Assembly: GCA_019925795.1 (NCBI GenBank)
Contig: CM034307.1
Location: 37,845,201 to 37,909,200 of the forward strand
DNA: 64,000 nt
Direction: 5' to 3'
From: Dendrobium chrysotoxum
Lineage: Eukaryota; Streptophyta; Magnoliopsida; Asparagales; Orchidaceae
Shown: positions 23,457-33,520 of the stretch, one piece after another
Position numbering within the stretch: the first letter of the stretch is position 1
Layout: every line of letters starts with the position of its first letter
Program-made: the position numbers and the translations under genes
Notes under the pieces: model-generated
Seen by the model: the letters and a program-made list of their open reading frames with translations, nothing else
Database searches by the model: none
What the model was told of the DNA's origin: nothing

Positions 23457-23549
23457 TTATGTCATCTGGTTCGACCGATCGAACTGTGAACCTCTCCTTC
23501 CGGTTCGTTGTTCGGTCCGGTTTTCAAAACTTTGTTTAAAACATAATAT

Positions 23550-23770
23550 TTCTCCGTTTGCTAAGAAAAGCAGTCTTGGGTACTTAGTTTTTTTTTCATA
23601 TATAACAATTTTTTTTGCTCGCCAATAAAAGCCGTCACAGGTACTTATCTCATGCAAACAAATTTCATTGCTCTCTAATAAAAGCGGTCACGGGTATTTA
23701 TATTTCATGCATACAAATTTTTCTGCCTGCTAATAAAAAAGGTCACTGGAGAATGTGTAGGAGATGTTTG
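23550..23770 (-). repeat. About four tandem units of 55-65 bp (Tat LTR hairpin-array equivalent)
   Basis: Units share (g)ct.ataaaagc.gtcac.ggta.tta and then catgca.acaaattt, starting near 23555, 23620, 23675 and 23725. Related units lie on the far side of the hAT element at 9870-9984 (gcctgccaagaaaggcaatcactg, gctcgctgaagcggtcatga). Read on the - strand they resemble the cacgcttttcttagcg units of the plus-strand Tat LTRs. This is why I assign both sides to one interrupted LTR. Confidence 0.6.
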
Positions 23771-23799
23771 GGAGTGATATCTGTGAAGGGAGATGTGGA

Positions 23800-24180
23800 A
23801 TTTGAGGGATAGATGTGAAGAAATAAAAAAAATTAAGGTTAGGGTTATGTTAGGTTTGGGAAGAAAATGGAGGAGGAAGAAGAAGGTGAAGGAGAAGAAG
23901 AATGAGAAGAGAAAATGGGAGGAAATGGTGGAGGAAGAAATAAGAAGAAAAAAAGTGGAAAAAGAAGAAGAGAGGAGGAAGAAGAAGAAGAAGAAGAGAG
24001 GTTTTACCTTGGTGTCTTGTAGTGGTGGCCGACCGATGGCTTCACATGAGAGAGGGAGAGAGGGAGTTTGGTTGGGAGAGGAGAGGATTCATAAGTTTAG
24101 CGCGAGGGGGCCGGTTGGAGTGAGTGTGAGGGAGTGTTATGTGAGGGGCATATTTTAGGGATATTTAAATTAGATTTTTT
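23800..24180 (+). repeat. Purine-rich (gaa/gga) low-complexity stretch
   Basis: Dense gaagaagaagga runs at 23860-24000 give an open frame of Lys/Glu repeats that I do not consider a gene. It corresponds to the CT-rich block of Tat LTRs read on the opposite strand. Confidence 0.6.
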
Positions 24181-24557
24181 TTAAATCTCCCTTTTTCTTT
24201 TTTTTTAATTATTTTTTTAAATATATATGACAACAAAATTTATAATTGTGCTTCGACTCAGTCGTCACATTGTTGGCGTCGTCGTTCACGCACGTTGACG
24301 TCGCCTCGATCCGCTTGCGCAAAATTTAATTTTTTGCCGATTGGCAACCCCAATCAATATGAGCATGAATCTTAGTTGTTCTTGTTGCTCCATACGCGCT
24401 AGCGCTATCCTTTTCGTGAACGGAGGTCATTTCGACGATTTGGATTTTTGGTCGACGCACGTCGAGTGAGTTACGCGCAACGTCACTCTCTTTCTCTTTC
24501 AAAACTCATCTTGTGCGGGCGGTCGACTCAAGCCCAACACTAGTATTGAGGTCAACA

Positions 24558-25044
24558 CAGCCTCATAAATGGGGAAGAAAAAGAAAGAAATTTGCCCAAT
24601 CAAACTATAATAAAGTGTGGCAGTAATGCTTATAATCTATCCTATTTGGAACAATAGCCCGTGGACTACAGCTAGGAATGGTTTTATTTTAGGGAGGTAA
24701 TGGCTAGCGGAGTGCTAACAGTGGGCTTGCTATCAGGCGAACAGCTAACAGTCAAGGGTTGAAATGTGCTTTTGAGCAAACTAATAGGTGAGGTGACTGT
24801 GGCGTGATTGCAGGGAATGCTAGCCGGCAAGGTGGTTGAGTCGTGCTTGCAGGAAATGCTCCCAACCAAATCACTAAAGGTGGAAGGCAACATCTTGGTG
24901 GATTCCAATGGCAGTTGGTTGGCTTCCTTTATGAATTGAATGGCAGAACTGCCACAGGACAATACGTGAAGAATTCCAGAAGTGTTCCCTGAATTTCTAG
25001 AATGATAATTGCAGCTTTTACTTCTTTGATTTTAAGATATTTGA
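24558..25044 (-). repeat. Copia 1 left LTR, main part
   Basis: This sequence resumes copia 1 LTR sequence interrupted at 1635 and aligns along its length with the right LTR at about 29740-30209 (shared ggtgaggt, ggcagttg/agcagctt, aattgaatggca, tccagaa.tgtt). Confidence 0.75.
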
Positions 25045-25075
25045 CCTACCCCTCAAGCTGAGAATATAGTTTTAT

Positions 25076-26163
25076 TAGGGCTTTAACGAATTGAACTGAG
25101 CCTACCCAAAGGCTGTTCGAGCTCGCCTGTAGCTCGATTCAAGTTTTCATGATAATGTTCAAGCTGAGTTCATTTAAATCATACTTGTTCATGTTCGATT
25201 TGTTTATGTTTATCAAGCTGTTCGTTGTGTGCTTATCAAGCTTTAAATGAGTAGCTTATCAAGCTACAAGTTTTACGCTTATCAAGCTTTAAACAAGCAA
25301 CATATTTTTAAATATAAACAAGCTTAAAATATGAAATTTATTTTAATAAAATTTGTAAAAACATAATTTAATTTTATTAAATTCTTTTAATAACCAATGC
25401 GGGCACATGGTTGGCTCACACAAGCATGTTTGTTGCTATGTAGATGTGCTTTATACCATATAAATACTAGAATTTAAAATATCTAGCTGATGTGGGACTA
25501 AAAACCCCCTCCAAGCCTACCTATTGTTTAAAAATTGAAAGAATATAAATGGATGAAGTTATACGTGAGTTATTGAAAAATTGGATGAATATATAAAATA
25601 AGTTCTATAAATTTAGATAATATAATGAATAATATTTTGTTATATAAATATAAATTAATTATAAATAATTAGTCTTTATAAATTAGTAAATCATTGCATT
25701 GAGCATAAAAATTTGATTCAAATGATTTTTAATATATTGAGAAACTTAAATTGGAATTCATAAAATTCCAAAAAAAAAAAAAATCTTAGGACTCGATTGG
25801 AAATATTTCATTTTAAGATTTTATTTTTCACCAATCTTAATCGAGCTTTGAATTAAATAACTTAATCAACTAAGTATTAAAGGTGTGAAATACATTACAT
25901 AGCCTTAATCAGACTTTATAATGAGCATTATATCAAGCATTAATCAAGCTTCTTTATGAGCTTGTTCTCAAGCCTTAAATAATATTATTCATGATCATGA
26001 ATGAGTTGAATAGTAAGAGGTTCATGTTTTTTCATTTAACAACTGAGTATTTATGAAAACATTCAAGCTTGTTCAATTAGTTAAAATTAAATAAACATGA
26101 ACGGGCTCTTATCAAGCCTAACCACAAGTGGCTTGTCAAAAGCTCGGTTCATTTGCAGCCATA
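25076..26163. mobile_element. hAT-type MITE with perfect 8-bp target duplication
   Basis: This 1088-bp non-coding insertion is flanked by agttttat at 25068-25075 and 26164-26171. Its ends are imperfect inverted repeats: tagggctttaacgaa on the left and the complement of ...ttcatttgcagccata on the right. The interior repeats tatcaagctt and gagct words and has no open frame. The 8-bp duplication fits hAT transposase activity. It separates the copia 1 pol end from its 3' LTR. Confidence 0.85.
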
Positions 26164-26171
26164 AGTTTTAT

Positions 26172-28600
26172 CATTCTTAGTTTGGAAATAAGATTGTCAA
26201 ATTGTGGTAGATTTAAAGTTTTAGTAAGGATATCTGCAATATATAGTTTTGTTGGATTGTAATTAACTTGGATGATTCCTTGTTCATTTTTCTCTATTAT
26301 ACTGTGTCTATCAATTTCAACATGCTTTGTTTTATCATGTTGGATAATATTATTAGCAATGTTAATAAATGGCTTGACTATCACACGGAATTATCAGATG
26401 ATAACGTGTAAATCTTTGAGAAGGCGGCTAAGCCACATACCTTTATTTTTTTCTGCATTGCATTTCAACACTGCTCTAAGCAACAACAGATTATTTCTTT
26501 CTTCTCCTCATAACTAAGATTTCCCATATGAATGAGCAATAGCCATATGTGGATTTATGATATGTTATAGATACAGCCCAGTTATCATCTATGAAGATTT
26601 CTATACCTGTTCTAGTCTTAGTTTTATAGAAAAACCCTTTTCCAAGTGCTGTTTTAAAATATCTTAGTATCCTGTATATAGTATCAAGGTGCTTTTTACG
26701 GAGTTATTCATAAACTAATTAATAACATGATAAGAAAGCAAATATCAGGTCTAGTGTGAGATAGGTAGGTAAGTTTTCCTACTAATTATTGGTACCTTCC
26801 TTTGTTAACTGAGGTAGAATCTTCTTTAGCACCAACTTTGTTTAATTAATCTATCAGTGTGTGCTCCTAGGTTTGCACCTAAGTATATCATTTTCTTTAG
26901 TAAGTTAAAGGTGTATTTATGCTGTGAGACAAATCACTTTGCTTAATCTTATTATTTTCATGCTGAGAAAATATTTTAATAAACCAAGGCTCTTTATTTC
27001 AAATTCTAGAGTTAGCACACTTGTTAACCTGTTTATTTCTACCTCTTGATTTTCTATCAAGATAATATCATCAATATATATGATCAGGATAGAAATTTCA
27101 TCTGTAGATAATTTCTTAATAAATAAGGTATAGTTAGACTGTTTTTTGAGAGCATCCTTGTCTTTTAATCACCATGGTGAATATTGCGAACTAAGCTCTT
27201 AGTGGTTGTTTTAAGTTGTATAGAATTTTTTTTGTGCATGCATACTTATCATATAAACTTCATCTTCTAAATCCCAATTTAGAAAAGCATTTTTTATACC
27301 TAGTTGGAGTGGTAAATCTAATCTAGTTGCAAAAGAGAAAAGTACTCTGCTGATACTCATTTTAGCTACCATTCTTTATATTCAAGCCCATAGGTCTGAG
27401 TGAAATGTTTTGCAACCAACCTTGCTTTGTATCGGTTGACACTTCCGTTAGCTTTGTATTTCAATTGAAGATCCATTTGCATCCAATATATTTTTTCCCT
27501 TTGGGAAGATCTCAAAGTTTCCATGTACCATGTCAAGGGGGGCTTGGATTTCTTCATAATTTTTTTTTTCATTAAGGTACTTTTCATGCTTTTTTAATGT
27601 TATTTGGAGTTTTTATGCTCGAAAGACTTAGAATACAAGCATAAAAATTTGGAGATAGTTTGTCATGGAAGATCTAATGATTGGTCGAATGATCAGAACA
27701 GTTTCTTACTTTTCCTTATAACAACAATAAACATATTTAGATTATCATCAATATTAGTATTACCTAGTCTTTGTGAGTCGATGTCAAGACCTTGATCAGA
27801 TATTGGGTTTGATTTAGAAGAAATGTTTTGTTCTACGTTAAACTTTGACTTGTCAAATTATCTTGAACAGGCAATCCCACTATACCTTGTTCATTTTATG
27901 TGATTTTTGAAAGATTGAGGTTTAGATGGGTGAGTTTCAAGTTGAAAGAGTTGTAGGGTGTGATATCAATAAGGTAGTTTTGATACTCTTACAAAACTCA
28001 TAGTCATAGATATTTGGAGAAGAATGATTGATTTTCAAAGAATGTTGCATCGATAGTGGTGTAGCATTTTTTTATACTAGGAGAGCAACATTTATACCCT
28101 TGTTTTAGTAGGTAGTAAAAATGCAATTTATGGCTTTTGGGTCTAATTTGCTTCTTTGATGAGTAGGAATGTGAACAAAGATAGAGCAACTGAACACTTT
28201 GATAGGAATGGTAGTGAAAATTTATTTTGTGGGATAAGCATAAGTGAGAATTTGACGAGTTTTGAATTTAAAAATTTTGATGGTGTACACTTAATAAGAT
28301 ATGCAATAGTCAGGATAGCCTCCCCTTAATAATATTTTGGGATAATGCTAGGTGTTATGACTGATCAAGTAAGCTCTAGAGTGTGTTTATTTTTTTTCTT
28401 TTTCTTATCCCATTTTATCATGGAGTAGGGTTACGAGGTGTTTGGTGAACAATTTCTTGTTAGGGATGGTATTCTCAAAGACTGGAATGAAAATATTGTT
28501 TCTTATTATTGGTCCTGAGGATTTGAACTTGATTTTTTAATTGGGTTTCAACGGAGTTGAATTTTTGAAAAATGAAATTGGTTTAAGACTTATCTTCCAT
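26172..28600 (-). pseudogene. Copia 1 pol remnants (RT and RNase H)
   Basis: On the - strand, scattered frames keep copia pol signatures. Around 27430 is an RT N-terminal block GSVNRYKARLVAK followed by FTQTYGLEYKE. Near 27061-27085 an YIDD-type catalytic box is read from tatattgatgat. At 26384-26172 is the RNase H end NNIIQHDKTKHVEIDRH and ADILTKTLNLPQF. Stops and frameshifts are frequent. In life these domains convert element RNA to DNA in the cytoplasm. Left of 27600 the coding signal fades and I do not recognise integrase or gag. Confidence 0.75.
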
Positions 28601-29629
28601 TAAAAAGATCCATGGGATTCTAAGGAAGCTATTAATGAAAGATATAAAGCACTTAACACCCGAGGTATTATTTATGCAAGATTTCTCCTAAGTGTTAGCA
28701 TGGATAAGTGCAAAAGATTGGGAGGTTTTATAAGGATGATTAGGGTGGTATGTTCGAGTTTTTTAGATAATTGATACGTTTCACACTGAAATGCCTTAGG
28801 ATTTGTGTTAATGAAAAGATACGGAAATAATTTTTTTCGGGTACATGAAATTTGGTTTTTTGAGGTGAAAATTCTATGGCATGATTATGCTTTCATTAGA
28901 GAAAGATGCATATTGAGCATTTTTTTTTTACCTTTAAGGATTTCCTTTATTACTTAGGAGGCAAAGACTAGTATTTTGTTTAGAAAATTATCCTTTTGAG
29001 TCTTTATTCTAGAAATCACAATGAGTAGCAAAACTATTTGTAGCGTAGCTCATATCCTTGATAATTTTGTTGATTGATACCAAGTTGAAGGGAAGTTTAG
29101 GAACCAAGATAACTAAGTTAATGACCATTGAGCTAGTCACGTTGATAGTCTCAATGCGACCCGTCAGCAATTATAATTGTATCTGTAGTCATTAAATACA
29201 AATGAAGAGTTTAAAATAATAAGGCAACCCCAGTGATTTGCTTAGAGGCACTAGGGTCTGCGATCCTAGATTTTGGATTTCCTTTTTGGACATTAAAGGC
29301 ATTTAAGATAAAAAAATATGGGGCAGTTGCACCAATGATAATTGTCATTATAGAAGGTTTTGGTTTGAATTGGATTATTAGCAACTTTGAGAAAGTTTCT
29401 TGGATACTGATGTTGCTATGAGATCTTGATTCATTGCAGGAGGTGTCCTGAAAAGAGGATCTACATTTCAAAGCCATTTCATGTTTAACCATTATCATGG
29501 TTTTTAAAAAAAAAAACCTTAAAAAGAGGAATAAAGAAAACTTAGAATTCTAAGAGGATGTGAAATAGAAGTATGGAAGATAGAGAATAATGGATGATGA
29601 AATATAGAGAAGTATTATTCTAATACCTT
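28601..29629 (-). other. Copia 1 5' internal region, no recognisable coding
   Basis: AT-rich sequence between the pol remnants and the 5' (right) LTR. It should hold gag and integrase, but too many changes have accumulated for me to read them. Confidence 0.4.
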
Positions 29630-30209
29630 TTTGGAAAATGTGTGAAGAATACTATATATTTTTTCATATATTCAAATGGTTGAAATATCACATAAATTAT
29701 AGGCGATACCAGCCCTCCTAGTATAGAAAGATGATGACATAATTGACCTCATAAATGGGTGGAGAACAAAGATAGAAATTTGCTAAATCAATTTACAACA
29801 AAGCATGGCTGCAATGCAAGAAATAAATATATTCCCATTGGGAGAAATGGCTAGCGGACAACAGCTAGGAAGGACTTGACTTTGGGGAGGAAATGGCTGG
29901 CGGAATTCCAGCTGTCATGTGGAGGGGAGGGCTGGAATTGACTAGCGAGCTAGCGGGTGAGGTGGCTGATGCGTGAATGTAGGGAATGCGGATAGGTGAG
30001 GTTGCCAAGGGGTGATTGCTAGGAATGCTTGTACCTGGTGGGCTGAAGATGTGAGGTAGCATCGCGGTGGATTTCAACAGCAGCTTGCTGCCCTGGATGA
30101 ATTAAATGGCATTAATGCTGCAGGACAGCAGATGAAGTATTCCAGAACTGTTCACTGAATTTTTGGAATGTGGGCCAACTTTTACCGCTTTGATTTCAAG
30201 ATTTCCGCA
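29630..30209 (-). repeat. Copia 1 right LTR (5' LTR on the - strand)
   Basis: About 580 bp ending in ttccgca, aligned with the left LTR halves at 1513-1635 and 24558-25044. The decayed primer site lies immediately to its left. Confidence 0.75.
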
Positions 30210-30345
30210 GAACCAACGCTTGTATTTCTATTGCATGTGTTATGTGTGTTTAAACTTTAAACTACCATATCTTTATTTATTTATTTATTTTTATTTCCTT
30301 TTGGAGTACATCTGACTCGTAGCATCAAAATAAATTTTCTTGCAG

Positions 30346-30480
30346 GGTTACTTGGATCCAGAATATTTTTTAACACATAAATTGACTGACAAAAGTGATG
30401 TCTATAGCCTTGGGGTTGTATTTCTGGAACTACTGACTGGGATGCAGCCTATTTCATTTGGAAAAAACCTTGTACGGGAG
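30346..30480 (+). CDS. LRR receptor-like kinase, penultimate exon (subdomains VIII-IX)
   Basis: This 135-bp, 45-codon exon lies between the acceptor tcttgcag (30338-30345) and the donor gag|gtaggt (30481), in phase 0. It begins GYLDPEYFLTHKLTDK, the plant-RLK equivalent of the APE region. It continues DVYSLGVVFLELLTGMQPIS, where the conserved Asp of subdomain IX stabilises the catalytic loop. The frame joins the previous exon (KGTP) and the next (VNMAYQSG) without a break. Its survival beside a 28.7-kb transposon nest suggests selection on the spliced product. Expression cannot be judged from sequence. Confidence 0.94.
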
Positions 30481-31699
30481 GTAGGTATCCCTTAAATCTT
30501 TTATCGTCTAAACTTTGCTTCCAAGTTGCACGTCATCTGGGTTCTTCCAGTAAGCAAGCTATTCTGGTCAGCTCCAATATCTATAACACAGTTACCATCA
30601 GGCCCCTGCTTGATACTCACGCTTGCTTAGAATTTGAGTTGTACCAAAGATTGAGTGTGATCTGACTTCAGTCAATCGATCCTACTTTATGATCAAACCA
30701 ATTGTTGTTCAGTTTAAGTTTGTGGCCCAAACATTTATCATTTGTAGTTAACTTGCTGTATGCGTCTTATTGCTAAGTAGCTTCCTTCATTCTTAATCAT
30801 AAAAAATCAATCAATCCTATTTAATAATGAATTTCTGCGCATTTTAAGCACTTCCTGAAAATAGACCCATATTTTGGATAAATTCTATCTTCATTTGATT
30901 TGAAGTTGCCACATGTTTACAATAGTTTTGTTGTGAATTACTTCGTAATCTATGTTTCTGAGGGTCTTTTTTTATTTTGTTCATATGTTTGTGCGTATGC
31001 ACACCTGTCTGGCTCGGGGTGAACCTATAGTTTTTTAAAAAGTCAAAATGGAATTTTGGAAACAAATTACTTCTTGTGTTTGGAGCATGGAAATTAAATA
31101 TATCCTATACAAGTAGGTAATAATCAGAGAGTAGAGAAGATCAAACTGGAAAAAAGACTTCCTTCACAAGCTTAATTCCACTCCCCATCCATAAGAATTA
31201 TTCCACTTGGCCCCGTTCTTCGTGATGAGTTGCAAACGCTCACACAACTCCTTTTAGGTTCAGGAGTACTAAACTACAGTACATTTTACTAGCTCAGGAT
31301 CAATACTACACCTGTTCTTTTCTTGCTAAGGATGAACCCACACAATCCTTCTATAGGCCAAGTACGTAATTTGCAGCCCACACTATGTTGTTTAGAGGGT
31401 GCTAGAAATCTCTAGCAGAGAAAAACTCTACTCAAGAGTGCAGAATGAGAAACACTACTAAACACTTAAATGCTAAACTAAGAAAACTTTAAAGAATCTT
31501 ATAAAAACCTTTACAAATCCAAGAAAACATGGAATCATGGAAAGATATATTGCTATTTTCTCCTAAAAGATTGACGCCAGGAAACCTCAGAATATCTTCT
31601 TTAAAAATGCTCGGGTGAGAGTTCAAGAAAGAAGATTGCAGGAATCCTCTCATGTTGGAGAGCTAATGAGTTGATAGGGGGCGGCCACAACCAGGAAGG

Positions 31700-31975
31700 G
31701 GGAGTTGTTTAGGAAAGTTCTTAATTAAGGGAAATTATTTAGGAATATTCCTAATTAAGGGGGAGTTGTTTAGGAAAGTTTCCTAATTGTATTTATGCTA
31801 TTTAGAAAGTGTTTAATTGTTTAGGAATATTTTTTAAAATATATTTAATTGTTTAGGAATATTTCCTAAATCGTATTTAGTTGTTTAAAAAGATTTTCTA
31901 AATCATGTTTAATTGTTTAGGAAGATTTCCTAAAATATATTTAATTGTTTAGGAAGGTTCTATTTGTGTTATTGT
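31700..31975. repeat. About seven palindromic units (ttaggaatatttcctaa type)
   Basis: Units of roughly 38-42 bp contain (a)ttgtttaggaa.atttcctaa, where ttagga and tcctaa pair around a short centre. Clear copies lie near 31745, 31785, 31850, 31895 and 31925. They look like subterminal or U3 repeats of an unidentified transposon whose ends I could not find. Confidence 0.6.
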
Positions 31976-32853
31976 GATTAGGGAAATTACGGGGGAGTTT
32001 TTATTAAGGTTAGATATCATGATATTGCTGAGTTTATTTTCTAGTGTTTGTTGTGAGTTCTGAGCAGCATCTAGGCTTTCTAGGAGAGCTGATCTATCTC
32101 TCGAATAGTAGTTCAATTGTATCTTGCTTTATTATTGAAAGAGAAATAAAAAAAATCTGTCATATCTTCGCATTCATGCAGTTTCTATTTGTTTTTTTCG
32201 TTGTTTTTACTTCCAAGACTTATCATAATAATCTTGCATGCTATGTGCTACTAAGGTATATGTTGACCTGTAACTACCCACGACCCACAGTTTCAGCAAC
32301 TATCGGAGACGCACAACCCACGATCTCCCCACGATGTCCTCTACGACACAAAAAAAAAACAACGAAACGCTCTCATTTGGGACTCACGCATTCAGAACCA
32401 GAAAAAAGGAAGGAAAGCACAGAGAAAACCAGGAGCCCTTACCAGTGTTCATTCCTCTGCACCGCCGAAGCCCTTCCGACTACATCTCGTTGCTGATCTG
32501 CTGCCCTCTGCCCTACATCACGCCGGCCACCTCTTCACCATCTCCACTCAAGCACCCCGACGCCGAGCCGCACTTCCAACTCCAGCTTTTGATCAAGGAT
32601 TGCGACCAAGCCAGATCCAAGCTAGTGCCCTAGCCTGCTCTCGGCTCTACACGTCAAGTCCGACCCGTGCCAGACTCTGCCTCCGCTGACCGCCGAGCCC
32701 ACCGCCGTCTCCAACCCGAGCTCCCCCTGTGCGTGGCCGTGCCCTGCCCGATCGGGCTCTTCCCGATTCCTCTTCCTCCCTCCGTCTCTGCTCTCTGTTT
32801 GGGGGTGTGTGTGCGGGTATATTATATTAGATATATAATATATTATATTGTAT

Positions 32854-32854
<1 letters not shown>

Positions 32855-32922
<68 letters not shown>
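32855..32922. repeat. (TA)n microsatellite
   Basis: About 60 bp of uninterrupted TA dinucleotides inside the Tat solo LTR. Its length may be affected by assembly. Confidence 0.9.
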
Positions 32923-33109
32923 TAAACTATAATAATAATAATAATAAACAGTAAATAATAATATATAATATATATTATATTATTATTTATTATTATAAAA
33001 TAGTCACCGCAAATGGAGCAATTTGAAGGAAGTCCCGGGGTTTGATTCGGTCCCCCGAAGCCTTCGGTCGTCGAGCTAATCCGACCGAGGGATTGAAGAC
33101 TTGAAGACT

Positions 33110-33520
33110 CAATCTCCTCGCCGTTGATTTGATCCGGTCGAGTCGAGCCCAAAGGGCAAATGCCCCCCCTTACCTCCCGGCGCCGGGGAGGGGACGCCGG
33201 AAGGCTACCGAAATTTTCTGAAAAATTTAGAACTTAGCCAAATTTTTGGGAAAATTGGAAAATGCTCAAATGCCCATTTAATTGGAGAATAATTATAGTA
33301 TTAATTGATTAATAAATTAAATGACAAAACAAAGAGGATCGTCAAATCAGCATATCGTAATCGACAACAAATCTCCGACAACCAACAATTGTCACAAGGA
33401 TCGTTGACGACCCAATCTCCTTGCCGTCGATTTATTCCGCCCGAGTCGAGCCACTCCCTTACCTCCCGGTGCCGGGGAGGGGACGCCGGGAGGTTGCCGA
33501 AATTTTCTAAAAATTTCTGG
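33110..33520 (+). repeat. Duplicated G-run module, period about 304 bp
   Basis: ctcct.gccgt.gattt, gtcgagcc, ttacctcccgg.gccggggagg and gccgaaattttct occur at 33113-33220 and again at 33417-33510. The same module appears once in the other Tat LTRs (5020-5065, 47525-47575), just after their hairpin arrays. Confidence 0.8.

Larger units (their letters stand above)
9985..23543 (+). mobile_element. Dead hAT transposon (BED/DUF659/hATC type), split by copia 2
   Basis: The terminal inverted repeats are recognisable but diverged: tgtttaaaacgaag at 9985 against the complement of ctttgtttaaaaca ending at 23543. Both are followed inward by the ttggacc/ccggacc and gaccggtt-type sequences common at plant hAT ends. 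A transposase pseudogene fills 11352-13297 and resumes at 22137-22560 after the copia 2 insertion. The expected 8-bp duplication is not visible (caagtacc on the left, taatattt on the right), so the exact ends are uncertain by a few bases. It sits inside the hairpin array of the minus-strand Tat LTR, whose units continue on both sides (9870-9984 and 23550-23760). Confidence 0.72.
1636..24557 (-). mobile_element. Tat-clade solo LTR, minus strand, split by later insertions
   Basis: The span begins with tgtgggct (1636), the complement of the Tat LTR 3' end. It ends with ggtcaaca (24550-24557), the complement of the Tat LTR 5' start tgttgacc. Outside are aagcc (1631-1635) and cagcc (24558-24562), a near-perfect 5-bp duplication, and the outer flanks rejoin as copia 1 LTR sequence. 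The surviving pieces are 1636-3374, 8213-9984 and 23544-24557, together about 4.5 kb, close to the other Tat LTRs here. The 1636-3190 piece is the reverse complement of the conserved 3' part of the plus-strand LTRs. Around 9823-9870 is the complement of the G-run module (gaaatt/cggcag, ccccgtt.agggg). No internal coding region remains, so this is a solo LTR. Confidence 0.72.
1513..30209 (-). mobile_element. Old Ty1/copia element (copia 1), minus strand, outermost shell of the nest
   Basis: The left LTR is 1513-1635 plus 24558-25044 and the right LTR is about 29630-30209. They are recognisably homologous (shared blocks such as cctagtat.gaaaga, cctcataaatggg, atggctagcgga) but roughly 25-30% diverged by eye. 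Because the element is on the - strand, its 5' LTR is the right one. A decayed initiator-Met-type primer site (complement of ttctaatacct) lies just inside it at 29618-29628. Flanking 5-mers gaatc (1508-1512) and gaacc (30210-30214) match at four of five bases, as expected for an old target-site duplication. Internal pol remnants are present at 26172-27590. The left LTR is split by the minus-strand Tat solo LTR at 1636-24557. Confidence 0.75.
308..30345 (+). other. Giant transposon-filled intron of the receptor kinase (about 30.0 kb)
   Basis: The intron starts with donor gtaagc at 308 and ends with acceptor tcttgcag at 30345. The flanking coding sequence is KGTP and GYLDPEYF, contiguous in this kinase family, so the intron is real and not a gap between genes. 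Native intron sequence is 308-1512 plus about 30215-30345, roughly 1.3 kb. The other 28.7 kb is one nest of retrotransposons and DNA transposons listed separately. Reading through the donor, the open frame ends at a stop at 359-361, so retained or prematurely polyadenylated transcripts would encode a kinase cut inside the activation segment. Confidence 0.92.

Noticed and set aside
9977..23551. 8-bp target duplication for the hAT element
   Set aside because: caagtacc and taatattt do not match. The flanks are decayed or the ends are off by a few bases, so I left the duplication unclaimed.
9835..24024. CACTA transposon suggested by cactac at 9835 and gtagtg at 24019
   Set aside because: The inverted match does not extend beyond about seven bases, there is no 3-bp duplication, and the sequence around 9823-9870 is explained as the complement of the Tat LTR G-run module.
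23793..24158. 121-codon Lys/Glu-rich frame
   Set aside because: Produced by gaa/gga repeats. Composition explains it fully.
32622..33152. 176-codon - strand frame with Tyr/Ile repeats
   Set aside because: Created by the TA microsatellite at 32855-32922.
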